Shown: one piece after another, positions 32,806 to 44,539 of the stretch
Layout: each line of letters begins with the position of its first letter
Numbering within the stretch: position 1 is the first letter of the stretch
Origin: Trichopria drosophilae
Lineage: Eukaryota > Arthropoda > Insecta > Hymenoptera > Diapriidae
Length of the DNA stretch: 64,000 nucleotides
Assembly (NCBI GenBank): GCA_030407085.1
Contig: CM059583.1
Location: 86,346,001-86,410,000, forward strand
Reading direction: 5' to 3'
Notes under the pieces: model-generated
The model's input: only the letters and a program-made list of their open reading frames with translations
Told to the model about the DNA's origin: nothing
Database searches by the model: none
Made by a program: the position numbers and the translations under genes

Positions 32806-33391
32806 TGTCACACGTACACATTTGCATCACATGTGAAGTACGCACACAAGCGTACCCCCACTTGCCTATAAAGAGAGGGCCTCACCGACGATCCGGTATC
32901 CAGTCGTCGCAGCGCGCTTCTCTAATAAGCATCGCTACGATCGACGATTGTTCGGCGGCTTGTGTTTTTACACTAAGCGTCTGTAACAAATTCAATTTCT
33001 AATGCCCACAGATTTAAGTGTGAATCTGTGGTGTCATTGTAGTAATAAAAAACACCAAAGACTCAGGCTTCTGGATTGAGCTTTTTGTGTGTTCATAAAT
33101 AATTAATTGCAATCTGTATAAGTATTACATTCCGACAGAGTAAATAAGGTAGTAGCGTACAGGCGCAGCGAGCACAGTGCATAACCGCGAGCAAGCACTT
33201 TGCATATGTGCAGGCGCATTCGGCCTCTTGCGAATTAAATATATATAGATATAGCATATTAATTTAAGTTAAGGTCACTTCTACGATAGAAGTGACTAAA
33301 TAATTGTAATTTAGAATTGTTTAATAAATAAAGATTATTTTATACCTACCGACCTCTCGAGTCGATTCTTTACTTACCTGGTAAGTTACAG
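32806..33391 (+). mobile_element. solo-LTR-like insertion in the non-LTR element
   Basis: A 586-bp block with TGT...ACA ends (TGTCACACGTACACA ... GGTAAGTTACA) separates two consecutive parts of the same RT frame. On the plus strand it has CCTATAAAGAGAGG (about 32863, TATA box) and AATAAATAAAGA (about 33325, poly-A signal), the order expected of an LTR. I find no exact target duplication, and internal ORFs are lacking, so a solo LTR or a different inserted element are both possible. Confidence 0.45.
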
Positions 33392-33860
33392 GCTAGGACC
33401 TTTCGATTTATGAAAAGAGGCTGAGATCACTCTCAAAACATCATCAGTTTGTAGCGTTGGGAAAACAAATCTCGGGTGATTACATGTAAGTGAGATTGCA
33501 AGAATATTCATAAGTTGGTTCTTATCAAAGGGGGATACAATGATGCAACTTCACTGTTGTACCAGTTTAGCTCTTCGGGCGTGAAGTGACTTAATGCAGA
33601 ATGTGATGAAATCTCTTAGAGGCCGAACTTCCTCAACAGAGCCCAAATTCTACCTTGATCGGCAACCTGTCCCAATGCATTACAAGTATACTACTCTTTA
33701 GCCGCTCGTAACGATTGCTTTACTCGCTTGCGTAATTCTCTATATTGAGTCGGAAGCACTGCATTATGAGTACGCTTAGCACGTTGCTTAATTTAGCACT
33801 GGAGTTGGCACATAAATCCAATGTAACTTGCAACTTGCGAGTTCAACTCTTAGTAGGGCA
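33392..33860 (-). pseudogene. non-LTR ORF2, linker before RT
   Basis: Interrupted minus-strand frames such as EISSHSALSHFTPEELNWYN and VLRVISASFHKSKG correspond to the linker between endonuclease and RT in jockey-type elements. The element appears 5'-truncated near 33860, with no endonuclease seen further upstream. Confidence 0.55.
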
Positions 33861-34068
33861 ATTTTTTAATCGCCGCGTTTGTTTAAAACTATTTAAAAAA
33901 TTTTCATTCTGATAATTTTTAGAATTACATGCGATAGAACAAATTTACTTTACCTTTTATTATATAATATTAAATTTAATTTTGTTGTCAATATGGTAAT
34001 TTATTAATTGAAAGATAAAAACTGGTCCATAATTAATTATCGAGTAATGTAGAAATAATATCTGATCA

Positions 34069-34572
34069 TTAACCCTTTCGTTGGCATTGACGCAATAGTG
34101 CGCGGAATTGGAAGGTGCCGATTTGGAATCCAAGTGTAACTTAGGGGCTTTTGGGGTCGCTGAATCCGAATCTGAAGTCAAAATTTAAAAATTCAAAATG
34201 GCGGATGCAATATGGCGGCCGAAAATGAAAAAAGTTACTCGATAGTAACGAAATTTGTTACTCAGGGGTTTTCGGGGCTGCTAGTTACGAATTCAAGCTT
34301 GACATTTCAAAATTCAAGATGGCGGATTCACATTCGCAATCAGCAACCTCGAAAACCCCCGAGTAACAAATTTCATCACAATCAAGTAATTTTTTTCATT
34401 TTCGTCCTCCATATTGCATTCGCCATTTTGAATTTGCAAATTTTGAGTTTAAATTCGTAATCAGCGACCTCGAAAACCCTTCAGTACAGGTTGGAGTCGA
34501 AATGGCGATAAAAAAAATTCCTGCCATTCTGGGCACTTTTTGTGGAATTTTCTGTGCCAACGAAGGGGTTAA
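34069..34572. mobile_element. TTAA-flanked piggyBac-like element C, 504 bp
   Basis: The left end TTAACCCTTTCGTTGGCAT and the right end (reversed) TTAACCCCTTCGTTGGCAC share a 14-15 bp inverted repeat with one mismatch, the clearest pair of the family in the window. The interior is built from inverted copies of the 121-bp dispersed repeat, facing each other around about 34330, and has no coding capacity. Confidence 0.8.
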
Positions 34573-34656
34573 ATTATACTATGATAAATATTTTATGTAA
34601 TATTTAAAATATTATTTATGATTTTCGATTTAGTTTTCGGGCAGCAGCTCGCTGTT

Positions 34657-34832
34657 CACAGTGATCTGGAACAACCGGAAGGTTTAACAAAAGTATCACC
34701 AAAAACAGCTTACGGGATTTCATTTGGGAACATTTTGGGATTAAAATTCCGTTTTACTCAAAATCCCAGCTGCTCATCTGTTTGTTATATCGTAAAATCA
34801 CTTATCTAACATTTATAAGGAAGAATTATGAC
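34657..34832. repeat. left arm of a 176-bp inverted repeat (partner 37145-37322)
   Basis: Begins CACAGTGATCTGGAACAACC and ends ...ATTTATAAGGAAGA. The reverse complement, with about 10-15% differences by eye, is at 37145-37322, ending CACTGTG. The arms enclose a broken transposon-type reading frame and a later R1-like insertion, as would be expected of terminal repeats of a DNA transposon. No convincing direct duplication was found outside. Confidence 0.65.
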
Positions 34833-35089
34833 TTATTAATTTATGTATATGTATACCATTTTAAATAAATATATATTTATATACATAGGGGGCTAAAAAT
34901 AGCCCTCATAAGTACCAATATGCGCAGTAATATACATAAATCCAGTGTTATTTGACCAGAATTATCCAGTGTAAAAAGATTGATTATATTGGGTAGTACC
35001 ACTGATAAAAGAAAGTTACGAGAACGTTGAACTTCTGTTTAAATTAACCAACATTAAAAACGTTCCGTATAAATTTGTGTGTGATTTTA

Positions 35090-35660
35090 AATTACTTTTA
35101 ATTGTAAATGGTCAGCAAACTGCAGCAGCAACTTATCCTTGCCCTTATTGTTTTATAACTCTGCAAGATGTGACTATATGAAAATGCTTTCAATAGCAAT
35201 ACAGACTGTCCGACAACGACTGATGAGTGCTTGCGATTAAAGGAGTACGGCGATTTAAGAAGTGATTTTGAAAAATTCTGTACCATGGCGAAAAAAACTA
35301 CAATCAAAAGAATGTCACAGTGTAGTAAACCCTCCTTTTTTTACTGAAGATGATGAAACTCGCGTGATTGAAAAATGCATAATTCCTGAATACATTTACT
35401 TCTAGGGTATGTCAATAATTTATTTTGGAAAGGGCTTGTTCCTCTCCTTGGGCGAGAAGAGGCATTATTTTGGCCAAAGAAATTGAAGCTGATTCCAAAG
35501 AATTACCAAGGAGAAATTTTCGATGGTAACGCATGTAGGGAACTTTAGAAACAAGTTAACAAACTTCTTGACTCTGATATTTCGGAACATATCGGAAATC
35601 TACGACTCGTACCGTTCATTGTCGCTTTTAAAGCTGTGGATAAATTTGTCGATTGTTATT
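35090..35660 (+). pseudogene. transposon-type ORF fragment, family unnamed
   Basis: Broken plus-strand frames show DECLRLKEYGDLRSDFEKFC (about 35210), LLGREEALFWPKKLKLIPKN (about 35445), YQGEIFDGNACRE and LVPFIVAFKAVDKFVDC (about 35610). From memory the motif WPKK...KNYQG.IF.GNACR recurs in a repetitive protein family of aphids and wasps, presumably transposon-derived, but I cannot name the superfamily. It is cut off by a GT microsatellite at 35676 and lies inside the inverted repeat 34657-37322. Confidence 0.4.
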
Positions 35661-35675
35661 ATTTATATATACGCG

Positions 35676-35687
35676 CGCGCGCGCGCG

Positions 35688-35759
<72 letters not shown>
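35676..35759. repeat. (CG)n/(GT)n microsatellite
   Basis: CGCGCGCGCG leads into about 65 bases of GT repeats. It lies exactly between the preceding ORF fragment and the 3' end of the R1-like element, suggesting it grew from that element's terminus. Confidence 0.97.
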
Positions 35760-35761
<2 letters not shown>

Positions 35762-35779
35762 TCCGAAGCGACGATGGAA

Positions 35780-37132
35780 AGCTCTACCAGCCATCCCTGC
35801 CGGCCGGTGCCAGCAGGAGTGCGGGGCTCCCACTCGCTAAAACCACCTCCGCTCAGACTGTGATTCCCCCCTCGGAAACCGCCGGAAGGCATTACTTCGA
35901 GAGGGGCAGTCTATGCCTCAGTAGGCCCTCCGCCGATGTTTTGGCTCTTCAAGTCTGGGCGACGTTGTTGCCTCTTCCGTCTTCTTCTCTTCTGATGGCA
36001 TTCTGCCTATCGATGATGGAGGTGGCGATGATGACCACCGCGGCCCATACCTCCTGTGAGGCGAGCAGACATTCCCCAATGCCCTCAGGTGTTAGTGGTC
36101 CTCCTCCCGAGATCCGGAACTGTTCCCGTTCCGCTGCAAATCTCGGGCAGTGAAAGAGGACATGGGCCACGTCTTCGTCGACACCAGGGCACACCGGGCA
36201 CTCCCTCACCTGGGTGAGATGAAAGGTGGTGTATCCGTTATTCTGCCCGTCCACTTTGCTACATCTAGGATGATGCAGCGGGTCCACCGCCCCGAATCCG
36301 CTGAATCCCATCTTTTTTGCCACTCTTCTATGGTCCTCATGGACCATTTGTCGTGGTTCGGCTCCTGGTCGGCGATGTCCTGCCTTCGCGGTGTACTGCT
36401 GCCCTCTCCGTAGCAAGAAGGTCTATGGGAGGAAGTCCCGCGACCACCGAGAGAGCGATATCCGATGCAGAACGGTAGGCACGGGCTACTCTTAGGGCGG
36501 CTGTTCTATAAGCCCGCCGACAGGTGGCTCCGTAGCTCTTACAGATGTTCATGGCATCAGCCCAGATCGGTGCCCCGTAAAGAATAACGGAGCTTACTAC
36601 CGATGAAAGGAGGGACCGTCGCGGCTGTTTCGGCCCCCCAATATTGGGCATGATGCTGGAGAGCGTACGAGCCACTTTGGAAGCCTTTGCGCCTGCGTTC
36701 ATCAGGTGTTGTTTGAACAACAGCCGCGCATCTAGAGTGACTCCAAGATATCTAATAGTGTCCACCGTCCTGATCTGCGTATCTTCCACCGTGAAGGTGG
36801 CATATACCCTTTTCTTTGTTCGAGAGATGAGCACCCCCTCCGTCTTCTCAGCCGCCAGATCTAACCCGTGGTTGCTCAACCACCTAGCTACTACCTCGAT
36901 AGCTTCATCTCCGCTAAATTGCACCTCGTCGATGGTCTTCGCGACGACGATTAGTGCAAGGTCGTCTGCGAAAGCTACCATGGACGCCCCGTCTGGAAGG
37001 GATTGCCTGAGGAGTCCGTCATATAAGACGTTCCAGAGCAAGGGTCCTAGAACCGAGCTTTGCGGCACGCCACCCGTGATGTTGTATGAGTGCCTGCCGT
37101 CATCGCTGTCATAATACAGGGTCCGGTCTGTA
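35780..37132 (-). pseudogene. R1-clade-like non-LTR element, 5'-truncated
   Basis: Minus-strand frames: 37132-36337 includes GGVPQSSVLGPLLW and MVAFADDLALIV (the catalytic box, FADD), then DTIRYLGVTLD and YGAPIWADAM. The 36416-35949 frame continues after a frameshift near 36400 and contains ECPVCPGVDEDVAHVLFHCP, a C-x2-C-x8-H-x4-C knuckle located after the RT, characteristic of R1-like elements. Earlier RT blocks and the endonuclease are missing. It is GC-rich compared with its surroundings. It is not in rDNA, so it is a non-ribosomal relative or a stray copy. Confidence 0.85.
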
Positions 37133-37144
37133 AGGTGTGTGTAT

Positions 37145-37322
37145 GTGTCACAACTCTTCCTTATAAATGTTGGATAAGTAATTTTACGATATCTCGAACT
37201 AATGAGCAGCTAGGATTTTGAGTCAAACGGAATTTTAATCCTAAATTGTTCTCAAATGAAATCCCGTAACCGGTTTTTGGTGACACTGTTGTTAAACCTG
37301 TCGGTTGTTCCAGATCACTGTG
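37145..37322. repeat. right arm of the inverted repeat (partner 34657-34832)
   Basis: Reverse complement of the left arm, ending GTTGTTCCAGATCACTGTG. Confidence 0.65.
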
Positions 37323-37334
37323 TGTTAGTAACCT

Positions 37335-39335
37335 GTTTTCTCGTTGTTTGTTTACGTTTTCGAAAATGTTGTTCCTCTGGCAGAAATCGACTCATGGCCG
37401 CGGGTATACTTTAATGTAGGCTGGTTTCTGTAGTTTCCTGTATTCTTGAAAAATGTGAGGTATGGCGCCATCTCTTGAAACGATCTGCAGCTTTCGCAAA
37501 ACTGTAATGTCTTATAACTTAAAAGAATTCATTAAAAACGGGCAGTTCCGTCCGTTGAATAATAAAATAAAATAAAAAATAATTACATTAAAAATGTGGA
37601 ATAAAAACAATAGAGGAAATAGACATTTATATTATTATTATTGTTCAAAATAGTTGCACGTTTATTTTGTTATTGTTAATATAATTAAAAATCTAAAATA
37701 TTAGGTTCTTCAATCGTATTGTCACTTTGTTATTTATCATAAAAGAAAAAAAAATAAAGAATCACAAAAAACCGCGTACATCGAAGAAACATTCTATTGA
37801 AAATAGATAGAATCTCTTTTTGTGACATTTCATCCTGGGCTGTACCCGCTGTAATCACCAGCAAGGCTTTGCGGTACAGACCTACCTTGGACGTCTACAT
37901 GTAGATTTTAATATTCGTAGTCTTATATTCAATAGATAAAATCTGTTTCAATCATCTGACGATACATTCATTTTTCTAAACATATAGACTTCTGTTTTTA
38001 TTAGTTAAGGTTAAGGCCCATAACGGGCACCGAATCCGGTGAAAAACGTGGACCAAAAAATTAATGTAAAAATAAACATTTCTTGATTTAATTAAAGTGG
38101 TTTGCTTTTCGATAATTCTCCGAATGTAACTTTTTTCATGTTTATAATGAAACTTAGTTGGGTTTTTACACTGGCGGAACCCTGTGATATATATTTTTAT
38201 CGTCAGGTAAAAAATGTCATTAAAAAATTATAATATTCTTCCTTAAAATTAATATTGCACAATTTGTATTAAATATTCACTGTAATGTGAGCATATGAAG
38301 CCAGAAAATTTTATTTTACTATTAAGAAAAGTGAATAGAAAAATCCCATGTAATAATTAATAAAGAAGATTTATTATAGAAAGAGCGTTTGGCACTTGGT
38401 GTGGCTATCCCTACTGATAATTCGTTGGCCAAAAGTTTAAATTAATGTTTGTTTCGCTAATTTCATACATATTAGTTGTTTACACGAATAGACATATTTA
38501 AATATCACCGTAAACAATAGGCCAAATATATCCAAAATATGCGTTCGAATGATATAAACTATATATTATATATAAAATAAAGTGAATAATTTTTTCAATT
38601 CTTTCTTCTGCGCCACCATTTTAATCGAGTGGTCCAAAAAGTGAATAAAGATCAACTGTAAAACTAGCGGACGGAGACAAAAATTTTCTCTGTCACCTGG
38701 CGATTGAAAGATGTCACGCCAACGTGATATTGATGTGACTCTAGAAGAGGAGCTACAGGATTGTCGAATCGAGCAATGGGCAATGGGCGTAAAAGAAAAT
38801 TAGCCTACAGGGTTCTTGTCAGTACTTGGTATTCAATCAGTCGGTAAGAGGATGACCTGAGTCGAACTACTGTATCGGCGAATGATGGGGGATTGCACCT
38901 AATCAGACTTCGTAGAAACAAGAATCAACGATGGGCAAGAAGCCAGAGTGTACAGAAATTCACTGACTGGTGACATTTAAAAAAAAATAAGCATCCCGAT
39001 TTTCTGTGACGACGTTCACTTAATCTCAGAAGAATAGAGCAACCGTTAATTCGAAGAAATTCAGCCTGTTAGAAAGGCAGAAGCGAATTCCCGGGCATGG
39101 AAGTACCCGTATGCGACAATATTGTGTGTCTTATGATAATTTTGGATTTGTATCCAGATCCGTTGATGCTTTGACAGTGACACCTCTTTCTTACAGAAAA
39201 GTCTGAAGCCCGGAGTATTGCCATGTCCCAGATTAGAACATTTAATGACTTTATGGTGTCACTAGAAGTCACTATACATCCATATATACTGTAACACAAA
39301 GTAGACGGTCTGCCTACTTGCGTTCCCAACTAAAT
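37335..39335. other. no gene recognised
   Basis: AT-rich. A 30-codon frame beginning MSRQRDIDVTLEEELQD near 38711 follows a leader-like stretch, but is too short to interpret. A minus-strand frame at 39069-39329 may overlap further exons of the candidate transcript at 39342-39990. Confidence 0.35.
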
Positions 39336-39341
39336 ACTTAC

Positions 39342-39990
39342 CTCAAGAAAGAAGAACGAATATTGGTGCATCGTCCTGTCAACTCGTTTGGTGTCATCGT
39401 CCCATCTCGTCCACCTGTCCATGAAGTTGATATACCTGTAAACATGGAAATTATTAATTATTATTGTTTAAATAAATAATCTGTCAGTGTCGTGAAAGTA
39501 ATAAGTCATCGTCCAAGGAAGAGGCATATATAGAAGAAAAGTAAACACCATACTTACATGTTCAATCAGCTGTTGTGATGGTCTGCTTCCTCGTGCCGGA
39601 ATCGCTGCTGGCTGACGTCCTCACCCTGAAACACAAATTTACCAATCCTCACACAAAGAAATAGTTCTTAATAATTAATGTTAAACCTTACCGTAACTGC
39701 TGCTCCTTTTTGCATTCCTCCAAAGCTCCCAAAACTCCTTTTCCCGTTGCCGTCGAGAGGCTGACTCCGATTGCATTTTCCTTGTACCCGATCCTTTGGC
39801 ACTCGATCCCGGAGTGAACAACACAGAAAACCTACACAAACTTTAACTTAAACACTCCAAAACACTCGAAAATCCCGAAAACCGAGACGACCTGTCACTT
39901 CAGTCGTCGTTCACCGTGGACTGGCTATCGCGCACTTTTACGCGCAACTCGTCGGCCATCTTGATCAAACTCATTCCCTATTGGTTAATT
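39342..39990 (-). ncRNA. candidate spliced minus-strand transcript, probably non-coding
   Basis: Three segments are joined by good splice signals on the minus strand: exon about 39990-39692 with donor G|GTAAGG; exon 39625-39558 with acceptor TTTCAG and donor AT|GTAAGTATG; exon 39435-39342 with acceptor TTTACAG and donor GAG|GTAAGTATT. Introns would be 66 and 122 bp, usual sizes for insects. The putative first exon has CpG-rich sequence, CCAATAGGGAATG upstream, and a 19-codon frame MADELRVKVRDSQSTVNDD. Longer frames hit stops in every phase after joining, so no protein of note is encoded. A degraded gene or chance splice-like sites remain possible. Confidence 0.35.
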
Positions 39991-40019
39991 CATTTGTACA
40001 GCGTCTGTGTCTACCTTCC

Positions 40020-40225
40020 ATATTCGCGTAGTCGACGTTCGTCGCACTCATGCATGGAATAGACTATTGCTGTCGTGCTCATCGAGTCGACGTTCGTCGC
40101 ACTCATGGCCCAATATAAAATACTAATTCGTCATCAATATTGTTTGCGCTTGTCGCACTCGTTACATGTATCATTACCCCTTCCAGTGCCGAGTAAATGT
40201 TCGTCGCACTCGTGCAGCAAACTCA
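40020..40225 (+). repeat. four spaced GTCGCACTC motifs
   Basis: TCGACGTTCGTCGCACTCATG occurs at about 40033 and 40087, and shorter forms (TGTCGCACTCGT, TTCGTCGCACTCGTG) at about 40149 and 40200. Spacing is irregular (about 50-60 bp). They lie upstream of the candidate minus-strand transcript and could be promoter motifs or a degenerate minisatellite. Confidence 0.55.
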
Positions 40226-40229
40226 TTCA

Positions 40230-41690
40230 GTCGCCCACCCCTTTTTGAAAATTTAGACTTGCCTTACTATTCCCAGCATTGCCAAAATTATGTTCCCCAT
40301 CTTTGTCCTTACGTTGTCATAAATTCGTCCTTATTCATAATTGTTTTTCCTTTTAGTTTGTTCCCTGAAAGTTAATATCCAGGACTGACGCTGTGGCGTG
40401 ATGGTAACGGGCCAGACCATCTTCAAGAATCACTTCTTTGGAAACCGTCAAGGCGAACAAATCAAAAACTATATTGCGAAAATTATTAGATTGTAGTGTG
40501 TATATAATTTTTTGTGTGAATTTCGTGATACAGAAGCGAACGTAAGTACTGTGCACAGTGCGCGGCGTATATTTTTTGTATTATATCTAGTAAAATCCTC
40601 CCCCACAATTTTGTAATTTCCCCTTTAAAATATAGAGCGATACAAACACATTCCCCTTTAATAATTTTTATTTTTATTCCCTCCTTTATTTTGAGTGAAA
40701 ACCAGAGTCCCCGTGTCGTCGGGACTCAGCACGGTTGTAATACATAAAACACGACAATAACAGTTATTGAAGGGCGTACGGAATATCAATTTTGTGGACG
40801 AATAGTATGTTTAAGAATATATAGACAGGACGCGATTTCTCATTTGATTTTTCATAATGACAAGAAAGGAAAACAGATTACATAAGGTATAAAGAAATAG
40901 ACATAGTGTACCCTGCGTATTATGCGAACAACGGTAGAACTGGATGAATAACTGTATAGTAAAGGTCCCTTAAAAAAATGTACAGAACAACAGTGACTAG
41001 GACGGATAGAACCAGTACGAAATATAGATAGCTACAGGTATATAACTAACAGGACACGGAATCTCAATTTTGTGTCAAGCTTATTTCGGACTAAAAGTAA
41101 AAATATAGATAGTAATAGGAAAGTTATAAAACCAGAATATCCCTTGATGACTGTGGGGAAAACATTAACTGCCCCTAGGACTTGATAACACAGACTTTTT
41201 ACGGGTTACGAATTCCAGAGTTGCATGTACGTCAGAACGATAGTTTTAATTGACTATTTACGAACATTATTGAATTCATAAGTTACAAGACTTTCACCAC
41301 CAGATGCCATATAAGTAGTAGTCATGAATTGTTACGTAAATTTATCTACAACAATTAACTGTTCTTGCCATGGGTGACGACATTCGAAGATTTTCACAAG
41401 AATAAGGAAATTGGAATAGTTGTACAAACGTTTCATAGGTGACGATCAGATTCGAAGACTCAAGACGTTTGTAAAATAGTCGAAATCATTACATAGGTGA
41501 CAAACATACTGGAAGATCCTAGACAAATCTACACGACGCACGCCGCCAAGGATTAGTACGAAGGAAATAACCGGTAATATTCGCTAACGCTGCCTCATAG
41601 TCAGCGAGGATATATCTTTCCATAAGACTATAGGTAGTAAATGTATTAAGAGTTATTAATAAACCGAATTTTTATTCTAGATCCTTTTAT
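40230..41690. other. no gene recognised
   Basis: ACGGAATATCAATTTTGTG and ACGGAATCTCAATTTTGTG near 40780 and 41050 are similar, hinting at an imperfect duplication. No coding sequence is recognised. Confidence 0.35.
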
Positions 41691-41722
41691 TTTTATGGCT
41701 TCACCTAGATTTACCGCTGAGA

Positions 41723-42891
41723 ATGTTTCCGCGATTTTATTTTTTACAAACAAGGCACGGCAGGACCCTTGACCCTAATAAGAGCGTAACCACTTTGTAC
41801 CCATCGGCTTTCTTTCGTCGGTCTCGTCCTCGCCACAAAAACGGCTGCGCGTTCTGGTCTTCAGATTTCAATCTAATATTGAGAAACATGTCTCTTATAC
41901 CCGCTTTATATGCTATTTTGCCACACCGAAAGCGTGTCTTCCCGGCAACCGCGTCTGCATTCCCGAATTGTACTTCTAACAGTTTAAGCATTGTATCCGC
42001 GCTGCACTCCTCAATCATAATCTCCTCTACCACTTCGCGCGCGCTCCCTGTAAGGGCTTCGTAGAGGCGCGACACATTCTCGCGATCGGTGTATCTACCC
42101 GATTCCGAGGAAAGTTCAAACGCCCATTTGAATCTTACCTACGACGCAGTGTCGTCATCAAAAGGCGGCAACGGACTTGTAGCAAGCCTATTCACTATCT
42201 GACAGGATGTCGCATTGACCGTCATCGACTGTCGGATGGCATTAACAATCGTGTTCGTAAGATGCTGAAACATTCGAAGGGTTTCATTTTGATTTAGAGA
42301 TGTATTCGCTTTTATGGACGGATTTTCTTTGCGGATAGACGTGATAAAATGTGACGCTTGAGTTCCCGATGAATGTGTGGATTCTCTTCCGATATCTGAC
42401 TCTCGTTGTCGTGGAACGCGGTCGCAGGGTATCGGAAGAATAGTGGAAGGCGCTATGACGTAGAGTCGGTAGCGCTCGGATATTCGTTCTCGAGCGAATG
42501 TTCGAAATCCCCACCACGCTCTGCTTCTTTTTGTGGCGCAACGCGGTGAGACTCTTGGATAAGCTAACTGGCATGCCAAGATGGCGGACTCAAACGCGGG
42601 CGACGGCGACGGTTCAATTCCGAGTCAATATTCGAATTATTCGACACTCCGTTCCATGTCTCTTTCTCCTGGAACGCGGACAAAGCTGTCTTGGCGAACC
42701 GACGAAGATGCCAAAATGGCGGGCGTAATCGCAGAGGAAGATTCGCTTTCGTTCAAATGTTCGAATTTAATGCAGCGTCTCGATTCCTGCTGCGAATGAA
42801 TGCCGCGAAGATAAATTTCGCGTATAAGTTGTTCACTTCGCTGTTGATTTCGGTGTCTCATCCCTGATATATTAATCTGTTCTTCTTCCAC
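41723..42891 (-). pseudogene. BEL/Pao gag joined to RT by deletion
   Basis: Minus-strand frames carry a BEL/Pao Gag. An upstream part at 42891-42637 is followed by a frame 42579-42139, then 42075-41737 begins YEALTGSAREVVEE and continues with MLKLLEVQFGN, typical of the Gag domain of this group. That last frame passes directly into IRDMFLNIRLKSEDQNAQPF and LWRGRDRRKKADGYKV, an RT motif normally many hundreds of codons further on. Nucleocapsid, protease and the start of RT have therefore been deleted in frame. The frame stops before the catalytic YVDD box. An in-frame TGA also breaks the N-terminus near 43110. Confidence 0.75.
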
Positions 42892-43210
42892 GCTTACTGA
42901 CAGTGGCGACTCCCTGTGAACTTGGCGATGACTAGAATGTCCATCATCTTCGATCGGAACGTGGAACGATGTTGAAGCAGCACTCCGCCGTTGCAGTGGT
43001 GTGTCTCTTGTTCTGTGTCGTCTAAGTTTCGTCTGCTTCTTTCCCTTATTCGTCGATTGCGTCGCTTCGTTATTTTCAGCGCATTTTCTTTTCGCAGGGA
43101 CTGCTCAGCCTCGCAGAAGTCTATCGGGCTTCCTCGTCACGGCAGTCTCCATGTTATTAATCCAAACAATGGTTCTTTGATAATATGTACTACCCGTTTC
43201 GCGTAACAGT

Positions 43211-43228
43211 ACCCGGGTTTCGGCACCA
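43211..43228 (-). other. BEL/Pao primer binding site
   Basis: TGGTGCCGAAACCCGGGT on the minus strand begins a few bases inside the LTR. A TGG-starting 18-mer complementary to a tRNA 3' end is the minus-strand primer site; the tRNA was not identified. Confidence 0.75.
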
Positions 43229-43232
43229 ACAA

Positions 43233-43553
43233 TGTCAGCAATAGGGCGGAATAAATCAACAAGTCATTAATTTTCAGATTTTCTTTTATTCAGTATTAAA
43301 ATCATGACGGTGGCGACGATACGTTCCTGCTTGCTCGCGGTTCGTAACGCGACTACCGAAACTACTTTACCGCCCCGGCAACGCGTGGGTTCGAAGACCC
43401 CTTACCACCGCGACTCTCCCCTGTAAGACGCATATATTGTTCGGGCAATGTCACTGTTGGAGCACTGAGAGTTCCCGCGATTTCTTCAAATAATAAAATA
43501 TAATTTCCAATAATGCTAATAACGGACGTCTCGCGTCCTTTTCCTCCTATTAC

Positions 43554-43589
<36 letters not shown>

Positions 43590-43689
43590 GCTCTCTCTAT
43601 CTATCTCTCTATCTCTCACTGTACTGCGAACTCTCAATCTTCCCCCTGAAACCCAGCATCGGCACTAGAACGGGGCGTCGGAACCAACA
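43233..43689 (-). mobile_element. BEL/Pao 5' LTR, 457 bp
   Basis: On the minus strand it runs TGTTGGTTCCGACGCCCCG ... CCCTATTGCTGACA, with TG...CA ends, and is followed by the primer site. AATAAAAG (about 43290) could be the poly-A signal. A (CT)n/(GA)n tract at 43556-43620 sits in the U3 part. No 3' LTR was found: the coding part ends near 41720 without one, so the element is truncated. Confidence 0.75.
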
Positions 43690-44535
43690 GCTTAGGTTGT
43701 TCCAGATTCGAAAGCTCGTTTATACTAATAGGCCTATACTCAAATTCAAGTACTCCGAACATCTAAACTTAAGGCCACCACAGCCGTCAAATTGGAGCCT
43801 TGTGTTTAGAAGCGAACTCTTACCAAAGTTCGAACAGATCGAACTTCTCCCTTCTCTGTCCGTCACTCTACTCAGTCAGGTCAAAAAAAAAATACCGCAT
43901 CCCTCTCGGTGCTCCTCGCGATACAATGTACGATACCAGTCAATACAAATTCAATTATCCCTGTTGAGATATCGTCACCATGTGAACCATTACAATGATA
44001 GCCTATTAGGTTCCCGTCTTGCTCGGCTGCAGCCAATCTTGCAGGTACCCCCATTCGGGTGTGCAATGGCGTAGGGAAAACCACGATAGTGGGGAAAACG
44101 TCGAGTGCCGTTGTTAATTGAACTCCGATTTCGTTCGCAACACCTCATCTTTTTTAGGGTACTTTTACGCATTTCTTTAATCTTAGTGTCCAGCGAAAAA
44201 GATTCACAAACGAGCGAGAATTCGCAAGAATTAATTTTTGCTGTGGTCCTGCAGGTCGCATTCTTATCTTGGAAATTTAATCCTGCGAATTCTCTTTTAT
44301 TATTGTTTTAATCTTTTGCCATTTATACAGATAAATAATGTACTTCATCACGGTACAAGTGCCCTTAAATTGCAATTCACTGTGAATTCTCTCTGAATCG
44401 TGTATTATTTTTAAATGAAAATACGGCATCAGTAAATGCGAATTTAATTAAAGTGGCGCATCAACATTTAGCAGACCCTTAAGGCTTGTTAAAGTTATCT
44501 GGTTGTGGCATCAGTATATCAAAACGATTTACAAA
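43690..44535. other. no gene recognised
   Basis: No recognisable frame or element end. The predicted short frames on both strands overlap each other. Confidence 0.4.
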
Positions 44536-44539
44536 ATAA

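Noticed and set aside
35523..36153. Plus-strand frames across the GT tract and the R1-like element
   Set aside because: Microsatellite translation followed by the antisense of a clear minus-strand RT; frames 35653-36153, 36150-36413 and 36644-37114 are shadows.
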